A stretch of DNA of 38,445 nt from AEGEAN-183 sp964342745 (GCA_964342745.1 CAYFFW010000011.1:1-38445), one strand, 5' to 3'. Shown: positions 8,186 to 16,721, counted from the first letter of the stretch. The notes: generated by a model not told the origin, from the letters alone. Made by a program: numbers and translations.

Positions 8186-8956
8186 ATGGCTAAATCAGAT
8201 AAACCTGTAGCAATAATAACCGGTGGAAGCAGAGGAGTTGGAGCTGCAACAGGAAAGCTTCTAGCTTCAAAGGGGTGGAATGTGACCGTCACATGCACTT
8301 CAACAATTGATGATGCAAATAAAGTAGTAGAAGATTGTGAAAAATTTGGGACTGAAGCACTGGCAGTTAAAGCCGATGTTTCTGATGATCAGTCTTGCAG
8401 AAATACTATAAAAGAAACTATTTCGAAGTGGGGTCGTATAGACAGTTTGGTTAATAATGCTGGTACAACTAAATTTGTATTTGATCACTCTGATCTTGAA
8501 GGTCTAGATGCAGAAGACTTCCTTCATATATACAAAGTGAATGTGATAGGTCCTTTCCAAATGGTGCGTGCTTGCAAAGAATACCTTTTGCAAAGTGATA
8601 ATCCCAGCATAATTAATATTTCTTCAATAGCAGGCATAAAAGGAATTGGAAGTTCATTGGCTTATGCCTCTTCGAAGGGAGCTCTTAATACCATGACAAA
8701 ATCTATGGCCAGAAATTTAGGACCAATAAGAGTAAATGCTATTTGTCCTGGCTTTATTCAAGGCCAGTGGTTAAAGAAAGGTCTTGGAGATGAAATCTAC
8801 AATTCCTCTATTGAAAGACTTGAATCTAGTACGCCTTTAGGTTTGGCAGTTACTCCTGAACAGGTAGCCGATACTATTTATAATTTTATAGAGATATCTA
8901 AAACGGTTACGGGAGAAACAATATTAGTTGATGGAGGATATCACCTAACAATGTAA
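8186..8956 (+). CDS. Short-chain dehydrogenase/reductase (SDR)
   Basis: 256 aa classical SDR: TGGSRGVG (12-19), NNAG (90-93), S147, Y160 and K164 in YASSK, and VTGETILVDGG near the C terminus. AAGGAG precedes the ATG. Located between the VOC protein and the flavin monooxygenase, so it may form or use a dihydrodiol, hydroxy or oxo intermediate of the same substrate (inference). The family alone does not define the reaction; a 3-oxoacyl reductase role is also possible. Confidence 0.92.
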   Translation: MAKSDKPVAIITGGSRGVGAATGKLLASKGWNVTVTCTSTIDDANKVVEDCEKFGTEALAVKADVSDDQSCRNTIKETISKWGRIDSLVNNAGTTKFVFDHSDLEGLDAEDFLHIYKVNVIGPFQMVRACKEYLLQSDNPSIINISSIAGIKGIGSSLAYASSKGALNTMTKSMARNLGPIRVNAICPGFIQGQWLKKGLGDEIYNSSIERLESSTPLGLAVTPEQVADTIYNFIEISKTVTGETILVDGGYHLTM

Positions 8957-8977
8957 TGCATTGCTCTCTTCTTTTAA

Positions 8978-10504
8978 ATGAAACCTGAATTTGATGTAAC
9001 TGTTATTGGCCTTGGTCCCACAGGTACATTAACTTCGTTATTATTGGACGATTCTTCAATAAATGTTCTAGGCATAGATAAAGAAAAAGAACCCTATAAT
9101 CTTCCTAGGGCAGTAACCATGGATGATGAAGGCCTTAGAATCATGCAGAGACTTAATCTTGAGTCTATTTACTTAGATAATGGAACTAGACTTGAGGGAG
9201 CCTATTTTTTAGATGATAAGTTAAATAAAATAAGTGGTATGGATTTGGAAAGAAATTTCCTTACTCAAAATGGCTGGATGCCAACCTTATTATTTCATCA
9301 GCCTTATACAGATGAGTTGTTAAGAAAGCAGCTTATGGATTCAAACTGTTTCATAAAATTACAAACTGAATTAATAGATATTATTCCTAAAGATAATTAT
9401 TACGTTATCAAAACTCTAGATATTGCAAAAAATAAAGAGGAATCTTATACAACTCAGTATGTTTTAGGTTCGGATGGTGCTTCAAGCAAAGTAAGAAAAA
9501 TAATGCAAATTGATCATGAGAATCTTGATTATGATAAAAATTGGCTTGTAGTAGATGTCGAATTAAAAAATGAAAATACTTTACCTAAGTATGCAGCTCA
9601 AATATGTGATCCAAAAAGAATCTGCACTTACATACCCGCTCATTTACCCTTTAGAAGATGGGAGTTTGTCTTGTTAGATCATGAAACCAAAGAAGATGTT
9701 CTTGAGCAAAAAAAAATACAAGAACTTATATCTCCATGGCTTAAAGCTGAAGATTATAAAATTATAAGAAGTACGGTTTATAGATTTCATTCATTACTAG
9801 CTAAAAGTTTTAAAAAAGATAACTGTTTTATTATGGGAGATGCAGCTCACCAAAACCCACCTTTTATGGGCCAAGGCATGATGTCTGGCTACAGGGACGC
9901 TTTAAATCTGAGTTGGAAACTTAATGGTATTTTTAAAAAATATTTTTCTGAATCTGTATTAAGATCTTATGAAACCGAAAGAAAACCTCATTCTAGATTT
10001 GTAGTAGAAGGATCTGCTGCAATAGGTAAACTCATGTCTGCTTACGCCGAAGGTGTTGAGAAAGGCGATATCTCAAGCACTCCTAAAGAGTTGGTTAAAA
10101 AAGGTTATGGCTCTTTCTCTATTCCACCGTTAAAAGAAGGCATCTTGTATAACGGTTCTTCTAGCAAGAATACAATGGCTGGATACATATTCCCTCAACC
10201 GCTCTTAATGGAAGGCTTAGAATGCAAAGAGAGATTAGATGACCTGTTAGGTAATAACTTTTGTGTGGTGTCTAAAAAGAAAATTAAATTAACCAAGAGT
10301 GAAGAAAAATTTTATAGAAAAATTAATGCTAGATTTTGTCTAATGGAAAAAGATTTACTTGAATCAAATTCAGCAATCAATTCGTTAATGAATGAAAGTG
10401 ATACCTATATTTTAAGACCAGATCGTCACATATTTGGTTCTACTTCAGATAATATAACTTTTAGTGAATTAACTAATGATCTAGAAAAAAGATTGGGTAA
10501 TTAA
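8978..10504 (+). CDS. FAD-dependent aromatic monooxygenase (MhpA / phenol hydroxylase-like)
   Basis: 508 aa class A flavoprotein monooxygenase, expected to hydroxylate a phenolic ring using NAD(P)H and O2. FAD motif GLGPTG (11-16), the DG motif GSDGASSKVR (164-173) and GDAAHQNPPFMGQGM (287-301) with RDALNLSWKL after it match 3-(3-hydroxyphenyl)propionate hydroxylases and related enzymes. The C-terminal region (about 370-508) is the poorly conserved thioredoxin-like domain typical of this branch. No membrane segment. Ends one base before the next gene. Neighbours (VOC protein upstream, FAH hydrolase divergent) would make sense for hydroxylation, ring cleavage and hydrolysis of an aromatic acid. 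The substrate is unknown; epoxidation of polyketide-like compounds is an alternative in this family. Confidence 0.9.
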   Translation: MKPEFDVTVIGLGPTGTLTSLLLDDSSINVLGIDKEKEPYNLPRAVTMDDEGLRIMQRLNLESIYLDNGTRLEGAYFLDDKLNKISGMDLERNFLTQNGWMPTLLFHQPYTDELLRKQLMDSNCFIKLQTELIDIIPKDNYYVIKTLDIAKNKEESYTTQYVLGSDGASSKVRKIMQIDHENLDYDKNWLVVDVELKNENTLPKYAAQICDPKRICTYIPAHLPFRRWEFVLLDHETKEDVLEQKKIQELISPWLKAEDYKIIRSTVYRFHSLLAKSFKKDNCFIMGDAAHQNPPFMGQGMMSGYRDALNLSWKLNGIFKKYFSESVLRSYETERKPHSRFVVEGSAAIGKLMSAYAEGVEKGDISSTPKELVKKGYGSFSIPPLKEGILYNGSSSKNTMAGYIFPQPLLMEGLECKERLDDLLGNNFCVVSKKKIKLTKSEEKFYRKINARFCLMEKDLLESNSAINSLMNESDTYILRPDRHIFGSTSDNITFSELTNDLEKRLGN

Positions 10505-10505
10505 T

Positions 10506-11285
10506 ATGGATCTGGAAATTAAAGGAAAAAAAGCTCTGGTTTGCGCTTCTTCAAAGGGTCTTGGTAAAGCTTGTGCCTACGCACTTGTTGAAGAAGGAGT
10601 TAATGTAATAATTAATTCTAGAGATGAAAAAGAATTAAGAAAGGTTCAAAAAGAACTATCTTTGCTGGGTCAAGGAAATATTGAATATGTGGTTGCTGAT
10701 TTAAATAGTGAAGAGGAAAGAGATAATTTAATTAGTAAATGCTCTGATATAGATATCTTGATAAATAATAATGGTGGTCCTCCGCCAGGAAACTTTTTAG
10801 AAATGGATAGAGAGCATTGGATGGAAGCACTTGAATCTAACCTTCTCGTAGCAATTATGTTAATAAAGGCTTTCTTACCTGATATGCAAAAAAGAAATTT
10901 TGGCAGAATTATAAATATTACCTCTGCAATGGTTAAATCACCTCACCCCATGATGGGTTTATCTACATCAGCCAGAGCAGGTTTAACTGCTTTTTCAAAA
11001 GGTATTTCAAAACAAGTAGCTAAAGATAATGTAACTATTAACAACTTACTACCAGAAAGGTTTGATACAGAAAGACAGGCGCAAATGGCTAATATCTTGA
11101 TGGAAACAAAAGGAATAAGTTTAGAAAAGGCCAGAGAAGAAATTTCTTCTACCATAGCTGCTAAAAGATTTGGAGACCCAAAGGAGTTTGGAGCTACTTG
11201 TGCTTTTTTATGCAGCAAACATGCTGGTTTTATTTCAGGACAAAATATTCAATTAGACGGTGGCTCTTACCAAGGTCTAATCTGA
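10506..11285 (+). CDS. SDR-like protein with altered catalytic motif (SxxxR instead of YxxxK)
   Basis: 259 aa with an SDR Rossmann fold but non-standard motifs: CASSKGLG (13-20) in place of TGxxxGxG, INNNGGPPPG (86-95) and S140. Where the catalytic Tyr and Lys are expected (13 and 17 residues after S140) the sequence is GLSTSARAGL, giving S153 and R157. The C-terminal LDGG (about 251-254) is kept. This matches the BKR-like SDR-like subgroup, known for imperfect cofactor and catalytic motifs; related sequences share NNGGPPPG and a GLS..ARAGL segment. It may use a different mechanism or be a non-oxidoreductase. Last gene of the rightward run; its 3' end overlaps the convergent lipoprotein gene by nine bases. 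Confidence 0.88.
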   Translation: MDLEIKGKKALVCASSKGLGKACAYALVEEGVNVIINSRDEKELRKVQKELSLLGQGNIEYVVADLNSEEERDNLISKCSDIDILINNNGGPPPGNFLEMDREHWMEALESNLLVAIMLIKAFLPDMQKRNFGRIINITSAMVKSPHPMMGLSTSARAGLTAFSKGISKQVAKDNVTINNLLPERFDTERQAQMANILMETKGISLEKAREEISSTIAAKRFGDPKEFGATCAFLCSKHAGFISGQNIQLDGGSYQGLI

Positions 11286-11657
11286 ATAAATGGGCTGACA
11301 GTTATAAACGAGCAAGTAACACTCCTCTTCAGTTGTGCTAACCTGGCCCCATAGTCTGCAATAATCTAATCCATCAGCCCTTGTATCAAAATCTATTTGT
11401 GTCACCTCAAGCCTATCTATTACTACATTAGTTTTACTCTTTAAAACTTCATATAAACCACCTAAGAATGCAGATTTACTAGAAGTTTCAACTCCGTAAT
11501 ACATCTTCATTTCATTTTCTTGTACGTACATAAAATCAGAGTCTCCAGTCCACTGAGCTCCTACAATTACTTTTTGATCAGAACAGGAGATCAGCAGCAG
11601 AAGACAGAAAAGTAAAAGAAGCTTATTTCTTCTTTTTTGAAGTTCTGTAATCACCAA
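11277..11657 (-). CDS. Small predicted lipoprotein, unknown function
   Basis: Up to 126 aa. I do not recognise the family. The N terminus has KRRNK followed by a leucine-rich core and the lipobox LISC with C25, so it is very likely a lipid-anchored envelope protein; mature length about 102 aa. The mature part has three more Cys (in DYCRLWGQ, EEECYLL and YNCQP), possibly disulphide-bonded. No ATG is available: the start is TTG at 11657 or the adjacent GTG, both inside the upstream crotonase gene (overlap 32-35 bases), consistent with translational coupling. Its stop overlaps the convergent SDR gene. The combination of a good signal sequence and lipobox argues that it is real. Confidence 0.7.
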   Translation of the reverse strand: MVITELQKRRNKLLLLFCLLLLISCSDQKVIVGAQWTGDSDFMYVQENEMKMYYGVETSSKSAFLGGLYEVLKSKTNVVIDRLEVTQIDFDTRADGLDYCRLWGQVSTTEEECYLLVYNCQPIYSD

Positions 11658-12462
11658 ATCTTTTATCTCTTTTATTTAGAGCTTTAGTTAATCCTTCAGA
11701 AATTTCTTTTAAATGGTCTCTAGTGGCTTTTGAATGCATAGCTAGAGCCTGTATTTCAGTTCCAGATCTAATGCCTGCCCGCATACCCATAATTTCCATC
11801 TGCCTATGAACAGCTCTTTTATTCATTGCTTGTAGTTCTGGTGGAACTTGAGCAACTTTCTTTGCTATAGAGAGGACTTCATCTCCAAGTTTTGAAGCTT
11901 TAAAACATCTATTAGCAAAGCCTTTTTTGACAGCTTCTTTACCATTAATTGATTCACCGGTAAGCATCATTTCCATCGCATTTCGCATACCTAGTAGCCA
12001 AGGAAAAAACTGATTATCTGGTGGACTCATAGACCTAACTACCGGATAACCTATTTCAGCATCTTCTGCCACATATACTAAATCACAAGCTGTTGCTAAT
12101 TCTGTACCCCCAGCAAGACAATAACCATGTATCTGAGCAATTACCGGTGTTGATAAATCCCATATCCTAAAAGCTCCCTCCACTACGTGCCTGGGCCAAA
12201 AACCATCAGTCTTAGAAGAGTGATACGGTAATTCTGCGGAAACATCTGAAGTAAGATCATAGCCTGAACTAAAACAGGTTCCTGCTCCACTGATTATAAT
12301 TACATGAATTGAAGGATCCTTATCGGCTTCCTCTAAAGACAAAAATAATTCTTTTCTTAAAACATTTGATAAAGCATTTCTCTTGTCAGGCCTATTGAGG
12401 ATAACTCGTCTAACCCCCTCACTTTCATCATCAATTTGAATGTACGAAACTTTCTTATTCAT
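11623..12462 (-). CDS. Crotonase family protein with one of two classical glutamates
   Basis: 279 aa. Crotonase marks: TCFSSGYDLTSD (62-73) for the CoA/oxyanion site and HGYCLAGGTELATACDLVY (112-130). E121 sits at the first hydratase glutamate position, but the second position, 20 residues on, is V141, so activity may differ from a standard hydratase. The central insertion (about 75-100) is aromatic-rich. The C terminus is basic (RTSKKKK). Downstream of the Rieske ferredoxin gene by 44 bases; the lipoprotein gene starts within its 3' end. Family clear, reaction not. Confidence 0.9.
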   Translation of the reverse strand: MNKKVSYIQIDDESEGVRRVILNRPDKRNALSNVLRKELFLSLEEADKDPSIHVIIISGAGTCFSSGYDLTSDVSAELPYHSSKTDGFWPRHVVEGAFRIWDLSTPVIAQIHGYCLAGGTELATACDLVYVAEDAEIGYPVVRSMSPPDNQFFPWLLGMRNAMEMMLTGESINGKEAVKKGFANRCFKASKLGDEVLSIAKKVAQVPPELQAMNKRAVHRQMEIMGMRAGIRSGTEIQALAMHSKATRDHLKEISEGLTKALNKRDKRFGDYRTSKKKK

Positions 12463-12506
12463 AAAAATTAATCATACACAGCTTTCATTAAAATAAAAAT
12501 TAACAG

Positions 12507-12827
12507 TCAAATTTTTGGATTTAGAACACTAATGGTCGTTCCATTTATCTTTAACTTAAAAGTTTTTAAATCTTCGAATGCTGGGGGGGACATCACCTCT
12601 CCTGTTTTTAAATCAAAGACAGCTCCGTGCAGAGGACAGCTAATTAAGGTACCCTGTATCAAGCCCCCGCAAAGGGGTATCAAAGCATGAGTGCACATAT
12701 CTTCTACAGCAAAAAAACCTTCATCTGTATGAGATATTAAAATACTATTTCCTTCAATATTTACTGAAATTGAATGATTTAATTCAATATCTGATGTATC
12801 AGCTACTTCAAAATATTTCTCAGACAT
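12507..12827 (-). CDS. Rieske [2Fe-2S] ferredoxin
   Basis: 106 aa from the ATG at 12827, chosen because it follows the transporter stop by seven bases; a longer reading from 12869 would overlap that gene by 35 bases and adds nothing Rieske-like. Cluster ligands are C45 and H47 (CTH) and C64 and H67 (CPLH), with the TGEVMSPPAF segment (76-85) typical of small ferredoxins of ring-hydroxylating dioxygenases and of nitrite-reductase-type subunits. Cytoplasmic electron carrier by family. No terminal oxygenase alpha subunit or ferredoxin reductase lies in the window, so its partner is encoded elsewhere or is one of the neighbouring enzymes. Confidence 0.9.
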   Translation of the reverse strand: MSEKYFEVADTSDIELNHSISVNIEGNSILISHTDEGFFAVEDMCTHALIPLCGGLIQGTLISCPLHGAVFDLKTGEVMSPPAFEDLKTFKLKINGTTISVLNPKI

Positions 12828-12834
12828 TTTATCT

Positions 12835-14103
12835 TTACACTTTAGTTGATTTTGCAGCCTTGTAACCAACTATAGAAAGAAGAACTGCTATAGGTAAAGC
12901 TGCATAAGCAATAGAGCTAATCGCTAATCCAAATACTGTTAATAAAGTTACAGATTGTCCACCTAAATAATCTCCCGTTCTAGCTATAAAGGTATCCATC
13001 ATTACAGTTGATTTATAACGATCCTGCTTATTTAGGGCCGTAAAAACTGTTTCTCTAGTTGGTTTATTAAAACCATACTCAAAGACTCTTATTAAAACAG
13101 TCAAAACAAGAACTGCAGTTATAGTTGGATAAGTTGCATAAGTTCCAAAAGCTATCAATAAGAAAAAACCATAAAGGGTTAATATAGGAATTATTCCAAT
13201 TGTCCTTAACAAATATGAGGTAAAAAAGACCTGCATAATTAAGGTTAACGGTGTAACTATCTGTTCTATCTGTGCAAAAAAAGCTGTTCTTTCACAAGGA
13301 TCACTGGACCAATCTTGAATAATTGTTAAAGAGATCATCCAAGCAGCAGTAGACAGCCCTGTCCAAAGTAAAATATAAAAAGCCATAAACCTAACTGAAT
13401 TATTCTTAAAGATATTCTTGAAAGCCTCTAGACTAGAGCCACCTAATGATTCTTCCTGATTAGATTCCTTAGGATTAAGTGAAGTAAGGCCTCTAGAAAG
13501 AACAATTGCTATTAATAAACAAGCAATTGAAAAAAATATAAGTGAGATTGGACCTAAATCAGATATAGAGCTTTTTCCACAAATTTCACTGGAGAAGTAT
13601 TTAGCAGTTGTAGATCCAAAAAATGCACCTAAAGAACCACCAGCGCTAATGACACCAAAAACTCTTTTAGCATCTGTAGTATTGAAGTAATTTATTATGG
13701 TTACCCAAAAGATAGAGACCACGAAAAAAGAATATACGTTACACCAGATGTAGAAGGCTCTGCCAGTCCATTGTCTACCCTCTTCGCCAAAGTAGGTCCA
13801 ACATAATAAGAAAATAATTAAATTGGAAATAAAGAATGAATAACAGTAGATAACTATTCGACTTGTCTTTATTTTAGATATCACCCAAGAATAAATAGGA
13901 TTAACTAGCCCCATAACAACCACAATAGCTAACAAAATATAAGGAAGATTAAAAATACCTCCTTCTATAGCCATTTCATTTCTTACTGGTCTAAGTGCGT
14001 ACCAAGAAGCTAAGACAAAGAAGAAAAAAGAAAAGGCTCTAGCTAAAGGAAAGTATTCCTCTTTTTTTATATTAGGAAAAAAGCTTTCACTTAATTGACT
14101 CAT
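12835..14103 (-). CDS. Multi-pass transporter, NTP/NDP-exchange (ATP:ADP antiporter)-like
   Basis: 422 aa with about eleven to twelve hydrophobic helices. The N terminus ASWYALRPVRNEMAIEGG (32-49) and the segment FGVISAGGSLGAFFGS (148-163) match bacterial proteins annotated as nucleotide-transporter-like MFS/AAA-family members, which are distant from the true energy-parasite ATP/ADP translocases. So it sits in the inner membrane, but nucleotide exchange is not shown; free-living bacteria carry these homologues with no known cargo. First gene of a leftward run with the Rieske ferredoxin, crotonase and lipoprotein. Confidence 0.82.
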   Translation of the reverse strand: MSQLSESFFPNIKKEEYFPLARAFSFFFFVLASWYALRPVRNEMAIEGGIFNLPYILLAIVVVMGLVNPIYSWVISKIKTSRIVIYCYSFFISNLIIFLLCWTYFGEEGRQWTGRAFYIWCNVYSFFVVSIFWVTIINYFNTTDAKRVFGVISAGGSLGAFFGSTTAKYFSSEICGKSSISDLGPISLIFFSIACLLIAIVLSRGLTSLNPKESNQEESLGGSSLEAFKNIFKNNSVRFMAFYILLWTGLSTAAWMISLTIIQDWSSDPCERTAFFAQIEQIVTPLTLIMQVFFTSYLLRTIGIIPILTLYGFFLLIAFGTYATYPTITAVLVLTVLIRVFEYGFNKPTRETVFTALNKQDRYKSTVMMDTFIARTGDYLGGQSVTLLTVFGLAISSIAYAALPIAVLLSIVGYKAAKSTKV

Positions 14104-14168
14104 AAGACTGTTTATAAAGTTAACAAAATATTAGAGAATACTGACATCTTAAAAAACTACTCATACTA

Positions 14169-14879
14169 ATGGAAGCTAAACCATTTATTCTTTTTGGAAC
14201 TGATCACCTAGTAGCTATTTCTATTGTTATATTAACAGCAGTAGTTCTTCCTATTTTTTTAAAAAAAACTTCATTAAATACTAAAAATATATTTGGTTAC
14301 TCTCTTGCGACTATCTTGATATTAAACGAGTTAGCTAAACCTTATTATTGGAGTCAATTCTTTGATTATGATCTTCTTAGAGTTCTTCCCTTTCATATGT
14401 GCGCATTATCTGCTTTATCAATATCTTTATTTCTTATTATTAAAAAAAGAATACTTTATGAAGTAGCTTTTTTTTGGGGAATTGGTGGCGGATTAATGGC
14501 ACTCCTCCAACCCGATACCCCTTTAGATTTTCCAGACCTTGTATTTATTATTTTTTACCTAAGTCATGGTGGTATGTTATTAGCTATAGGACATGCAACA
14601 ATTGCATTAGAAAATAGGCCTTATCTTGATTCAGTTAAGAGAGCAATATTAGTTTCTTTAGTAGTTTTAGCGGTTATATATGCGATAAATTTAATTCTTG
14701 GTCCTCCTGCAAATTATTGGTATTTGGGGGCTAGACCTGAGGGAGTTTCTGTTATGGATTTAATGCCAAATCCTCCTAAACATATCCCCATAGTGGTTCT
14801 TCTGGGACTAGTAATGTTTAGTGTTATTTACTTACCTTATTGGATATATGACCGTATTAAGTCTAAAGATGCTGTATAA
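14169..14879 (+). CDS. YwaF/TIGR02206-like integral membrane protein
   Basis: 236 aa, six or seven hydrophobic helices. LRVLPFHMCALSAL (70-83), FWGIGGGLMALLQPD (102-116) and IIFYLSHGGM (127-136) match the YwaF family, whose molecular function is unknown. The GPPANYWYLGARPEG segment (about 178-192) before the last helix is another family mark. Single rightward gene; the ATG has no evident ribosome site. Its last 17 bases overlap the convergent VOC gene. Inner membrane protein of unknown role. Confidence 0.82.
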   Translation: MEAKPFILFGTDHLVAISIVILTAVVLPIFLKKTSLNTKNIFGYSLATILILNELAKPYYWSQFFDYDLLRVLPFHMCALSALSISLFLIIKKRILYEVAFFWGIGGGLMALLQPDTPLDFPDLVFIIFYLSHGGMLLAIGHATIALENRPYLDSVKRAILVSLVVLAVIYAINLILGPPANYWYLGARPEGVSVMDLMPNPPKHIPIVVLLGLVMFSVIYLPYWIYDRIKSKDAV

Positions 14880-15702
14880 GAAGCGTTGGAATATTGACAG
14901 TATGCGATTTAACTGTAGCGACTAAAGTATTAGGTTTTCTTCCATCCTTTACATCAGTTACCTCTAACCCTTCTGAAAGTAAGCGACTATGGGTTGCATA
15001 TAAATCCTCCACAACCCAGGCTAACCCCCAAAAGGAATCTTCTGGGTCTTCATTATTTTCTTTAGCTATAACCTCTAGGGTAGTCATATTTAATCTAAAA
15101 AATAACATTCTTCCTCCCCACTTTTCTACCGTTTGGTCTAAGGCAAGACGAATGCCATATGTATCTCTATATAGAGAGATTATCCCTTCGGGGTCATTCG
15201 TATTTATAACTACATGGTCTAGCTTGCTTACTTGGGAATTTAATTTTTCTTTCCTTACTGGTAACACCCCTGTTTCATGTTGAATAAAAAAAGTAAACAA
15301 TCCGCGAGTTAAAGAAAAAGGTAAAAAAAGGTTTTTCCAGGTTCTAGTTTCATTTGAGTCAGCATCCTTTCCCTCACCTTCAACAATATTCTCTATTTCA
15401 ATTCCTTTTGAATGTAATTGATTTTTAGCTCCTTCTATATCAGTAGTTCCAAAGACTAAGCCAAAGAGTCCTTCGCCTTCATTATCTAAAAATTTTTTAA
15501 GCGTTTCTGAACTTGCTCCATCTCCTCTAGGAGAAAGAAGTTCAACATATATATTTTCTAAAGGGAACAATACATTTTTTGTTCCCTGACCAGGATGAAC
15601 CCCCTTCCAAGTTGGTGGAAAACCGAAAAGTTTAGTGTAATGCTCAGTGGACACTTCTATATTGTCCACTGCAATAATTATATGATCTACAGAATCAAGC
15701 AA
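14863..15702 (-). CDS. Two-module VOC (glyoxalase-like) protein
   Basis: 279 aa. First module (about 1-135) has VDHIIIAVDNIEVSTEHY (5-22) and HPGQGTKNVLFPLENIYVE, split as the glyoxalase-3-like type. The second (about 158-279) starts with KLDHVVINTNDPEGIISLYR and ends in DGRKPNTLVATVKS and PTLLIQ. The second module has one likely metal His (in LDH), but the second expected His is replaced within FWGLAWVVED, so it may not bind metal as extradiol dioxygenases do. It begins with TTG and lacks a clear ribosome site; it starts 14 bases after the upstream stop. Function unknown. Confidence 0.83.
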   Translation of the reverse strand: MLDSVDHIIIAVDNIEVSTEHYTKLFGFPPTWKGVHPGQGTKNVLFPLENIYVELLSPRGDGASSETLKKFLDNEGEGLFGLVFGTTDIEGAKNQLHSKGIEIENIVEGEGKDADSNETRTWKNLFLPFSLTRGLFTFFIQHETGVLPVRKEKLNSQVSKLDHVVINTNDPEGIISLYRDTYGIRLALDQTVEKWGGRMLFFRLNMTTLEVIAKENNEDPEDSFWGLAWVVEDLYATHSRLLSEGLEVTDVKDGRKPNTLVATVKSHTVNIPTLLIQHL

Positions 15703-15716
15703 TTTATAACTATGAA

Positions 15717-16721
15717 TTAAGAAGCAAGCTTATGAAAGCCTTCTATTAACTTTTCAGAATTGTCTAGATTCTTTAGGGTATCTTGAACGATTTCTATTCT
15801 TTGATCTTTAAGTTCATGATGGATTTCTTCTCCATGCCACTTAACCATTGTATTCCAGTGGGGATCAATAAACTCAGAGCCCAAGATTTCTCCTTGATCG
15901 GTTTTAAAATTAAAAGATCTTAGTTCTGAGACAATTAAATTTAAATATGCCACGTGCACAGCTTCATCTTGGCGTATTCTTCTAATCATTTCAGCTGCTA
16001 AAAGAGCATCTTCCCTTCTGTCTTTAAATAAATCATCGCACGCCGCAATGTTCATTGAAAACTGAAAAAAACATTCAGCCCTAACCTCAATCATCAAAAC
16101 ATTCATAAGAAGATCCACTAAGCCAGCATATTCAATTGGTATAGGCCATTTATCATCTTCCTCTACTGGTCTTCCTATATTTTCTGGTACTTCTGGTATT
16201 GGGTAAGCATCCTTTCCAAATAACAAATCTCTGGCAGCAAACCACATCTGATCATGAGCACCTCTCTCACTATTTGGATCTCCTCCTTCATCATATCCAT
16301 GAGAAACGAATAGACCTTTATTCATATGACCTGTTGCCGTCTTGGATATATCCTCTTTAATTATTTCTTGGAAATCAGGAGCAACAATTTCAGCTAAGGC
16401 TTGTCCTCTGGCTTCGATAACACCCGTTATTGTGAGGCTGTTCCAAAGAAAGGCACCTTCACCCAAACTTAAGAGGTATTTGGCTTGATTAAAATTAGGG
16501 TAATTTCCATATTTCAAAATCTCAACAGAACAATCAAGAAGTGGGTGACCTTTACTAATTAAATGATTAGACCATTCATTAATTGCATCCCATCTATTCC
16601 TTGTCCTTGGAGAAATATAATTGCCTTCGCCATCTAGACCTCCATGAAGAGTATAACCAGCCATTTCATTAGGTGAAGCATAATTATGTTCACTCATTAT
16701 TTCTTCAAAGGTATAGATCAT
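15717..16721 (-). CDS. Unrecognised 334-aa helical protein with possible ferritin-like diiron residues
   Basis: I start this at the ATG at 16721, which overlaps the upstream stop as ATGA and has GGAG six bases before it; a TTG start at 16733 is less likely. No family recognised. It is soluble, acidic and mostly helical. Glu/His residues lie on predicted helices as in ferritin-like diiron proteins: E103 (VIEARGQ), H132 (TATGHM), H156 (SERGAHDQMW), E212 and E216 (MIEVRAECF), and E253 with H256 (RQDEAVHVAY), plus an EEIHHE later (298-303). This suggests, without proving, a diiron oxidase or oxygenase. Next gene is a two-module VOC protein. Confidence 0.72.
   Translation of the reverse strand: MIYTFEEIMSEHNYASPNEMAGYTLHGGLDGEGNYISPRTRNRWDAINEWSNHLISKGHPLLDCSVEILKYGNYPNFNQAKYLLSLGEGAFLWNSLTITGVIEARGQALAEIVAPDFQEIIKEDISKTATGHMNKGLFVSHGYDEGGDPNSERGAHDQMWFAARDLLFGKDAYPIPEVPENIGRPVEEDDKWPIPIEYAGLVDLLMNVLMIEVRAECFFQFSMNIAACDDLFKDRREDALLAAEMIRRIRQDEAVHVAYLNLIVSELRSFNFKTDQGEILGSEFIDPHWNTMVKWHGEEIHHELKDQRIEIVQDTLKNLDNSEKLIEGFHKLAS

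Noticed and set aside
12828..12869. Upstream extension of the Rieske ferredoxin
   Set aside because: It overlaps the transporter gene and adds no Rieske-like sequence.
14894..15283. 129-codon rightward open frame
   Set aside because: Antisense to the two-module VOC gene, which has clear domain motifs.
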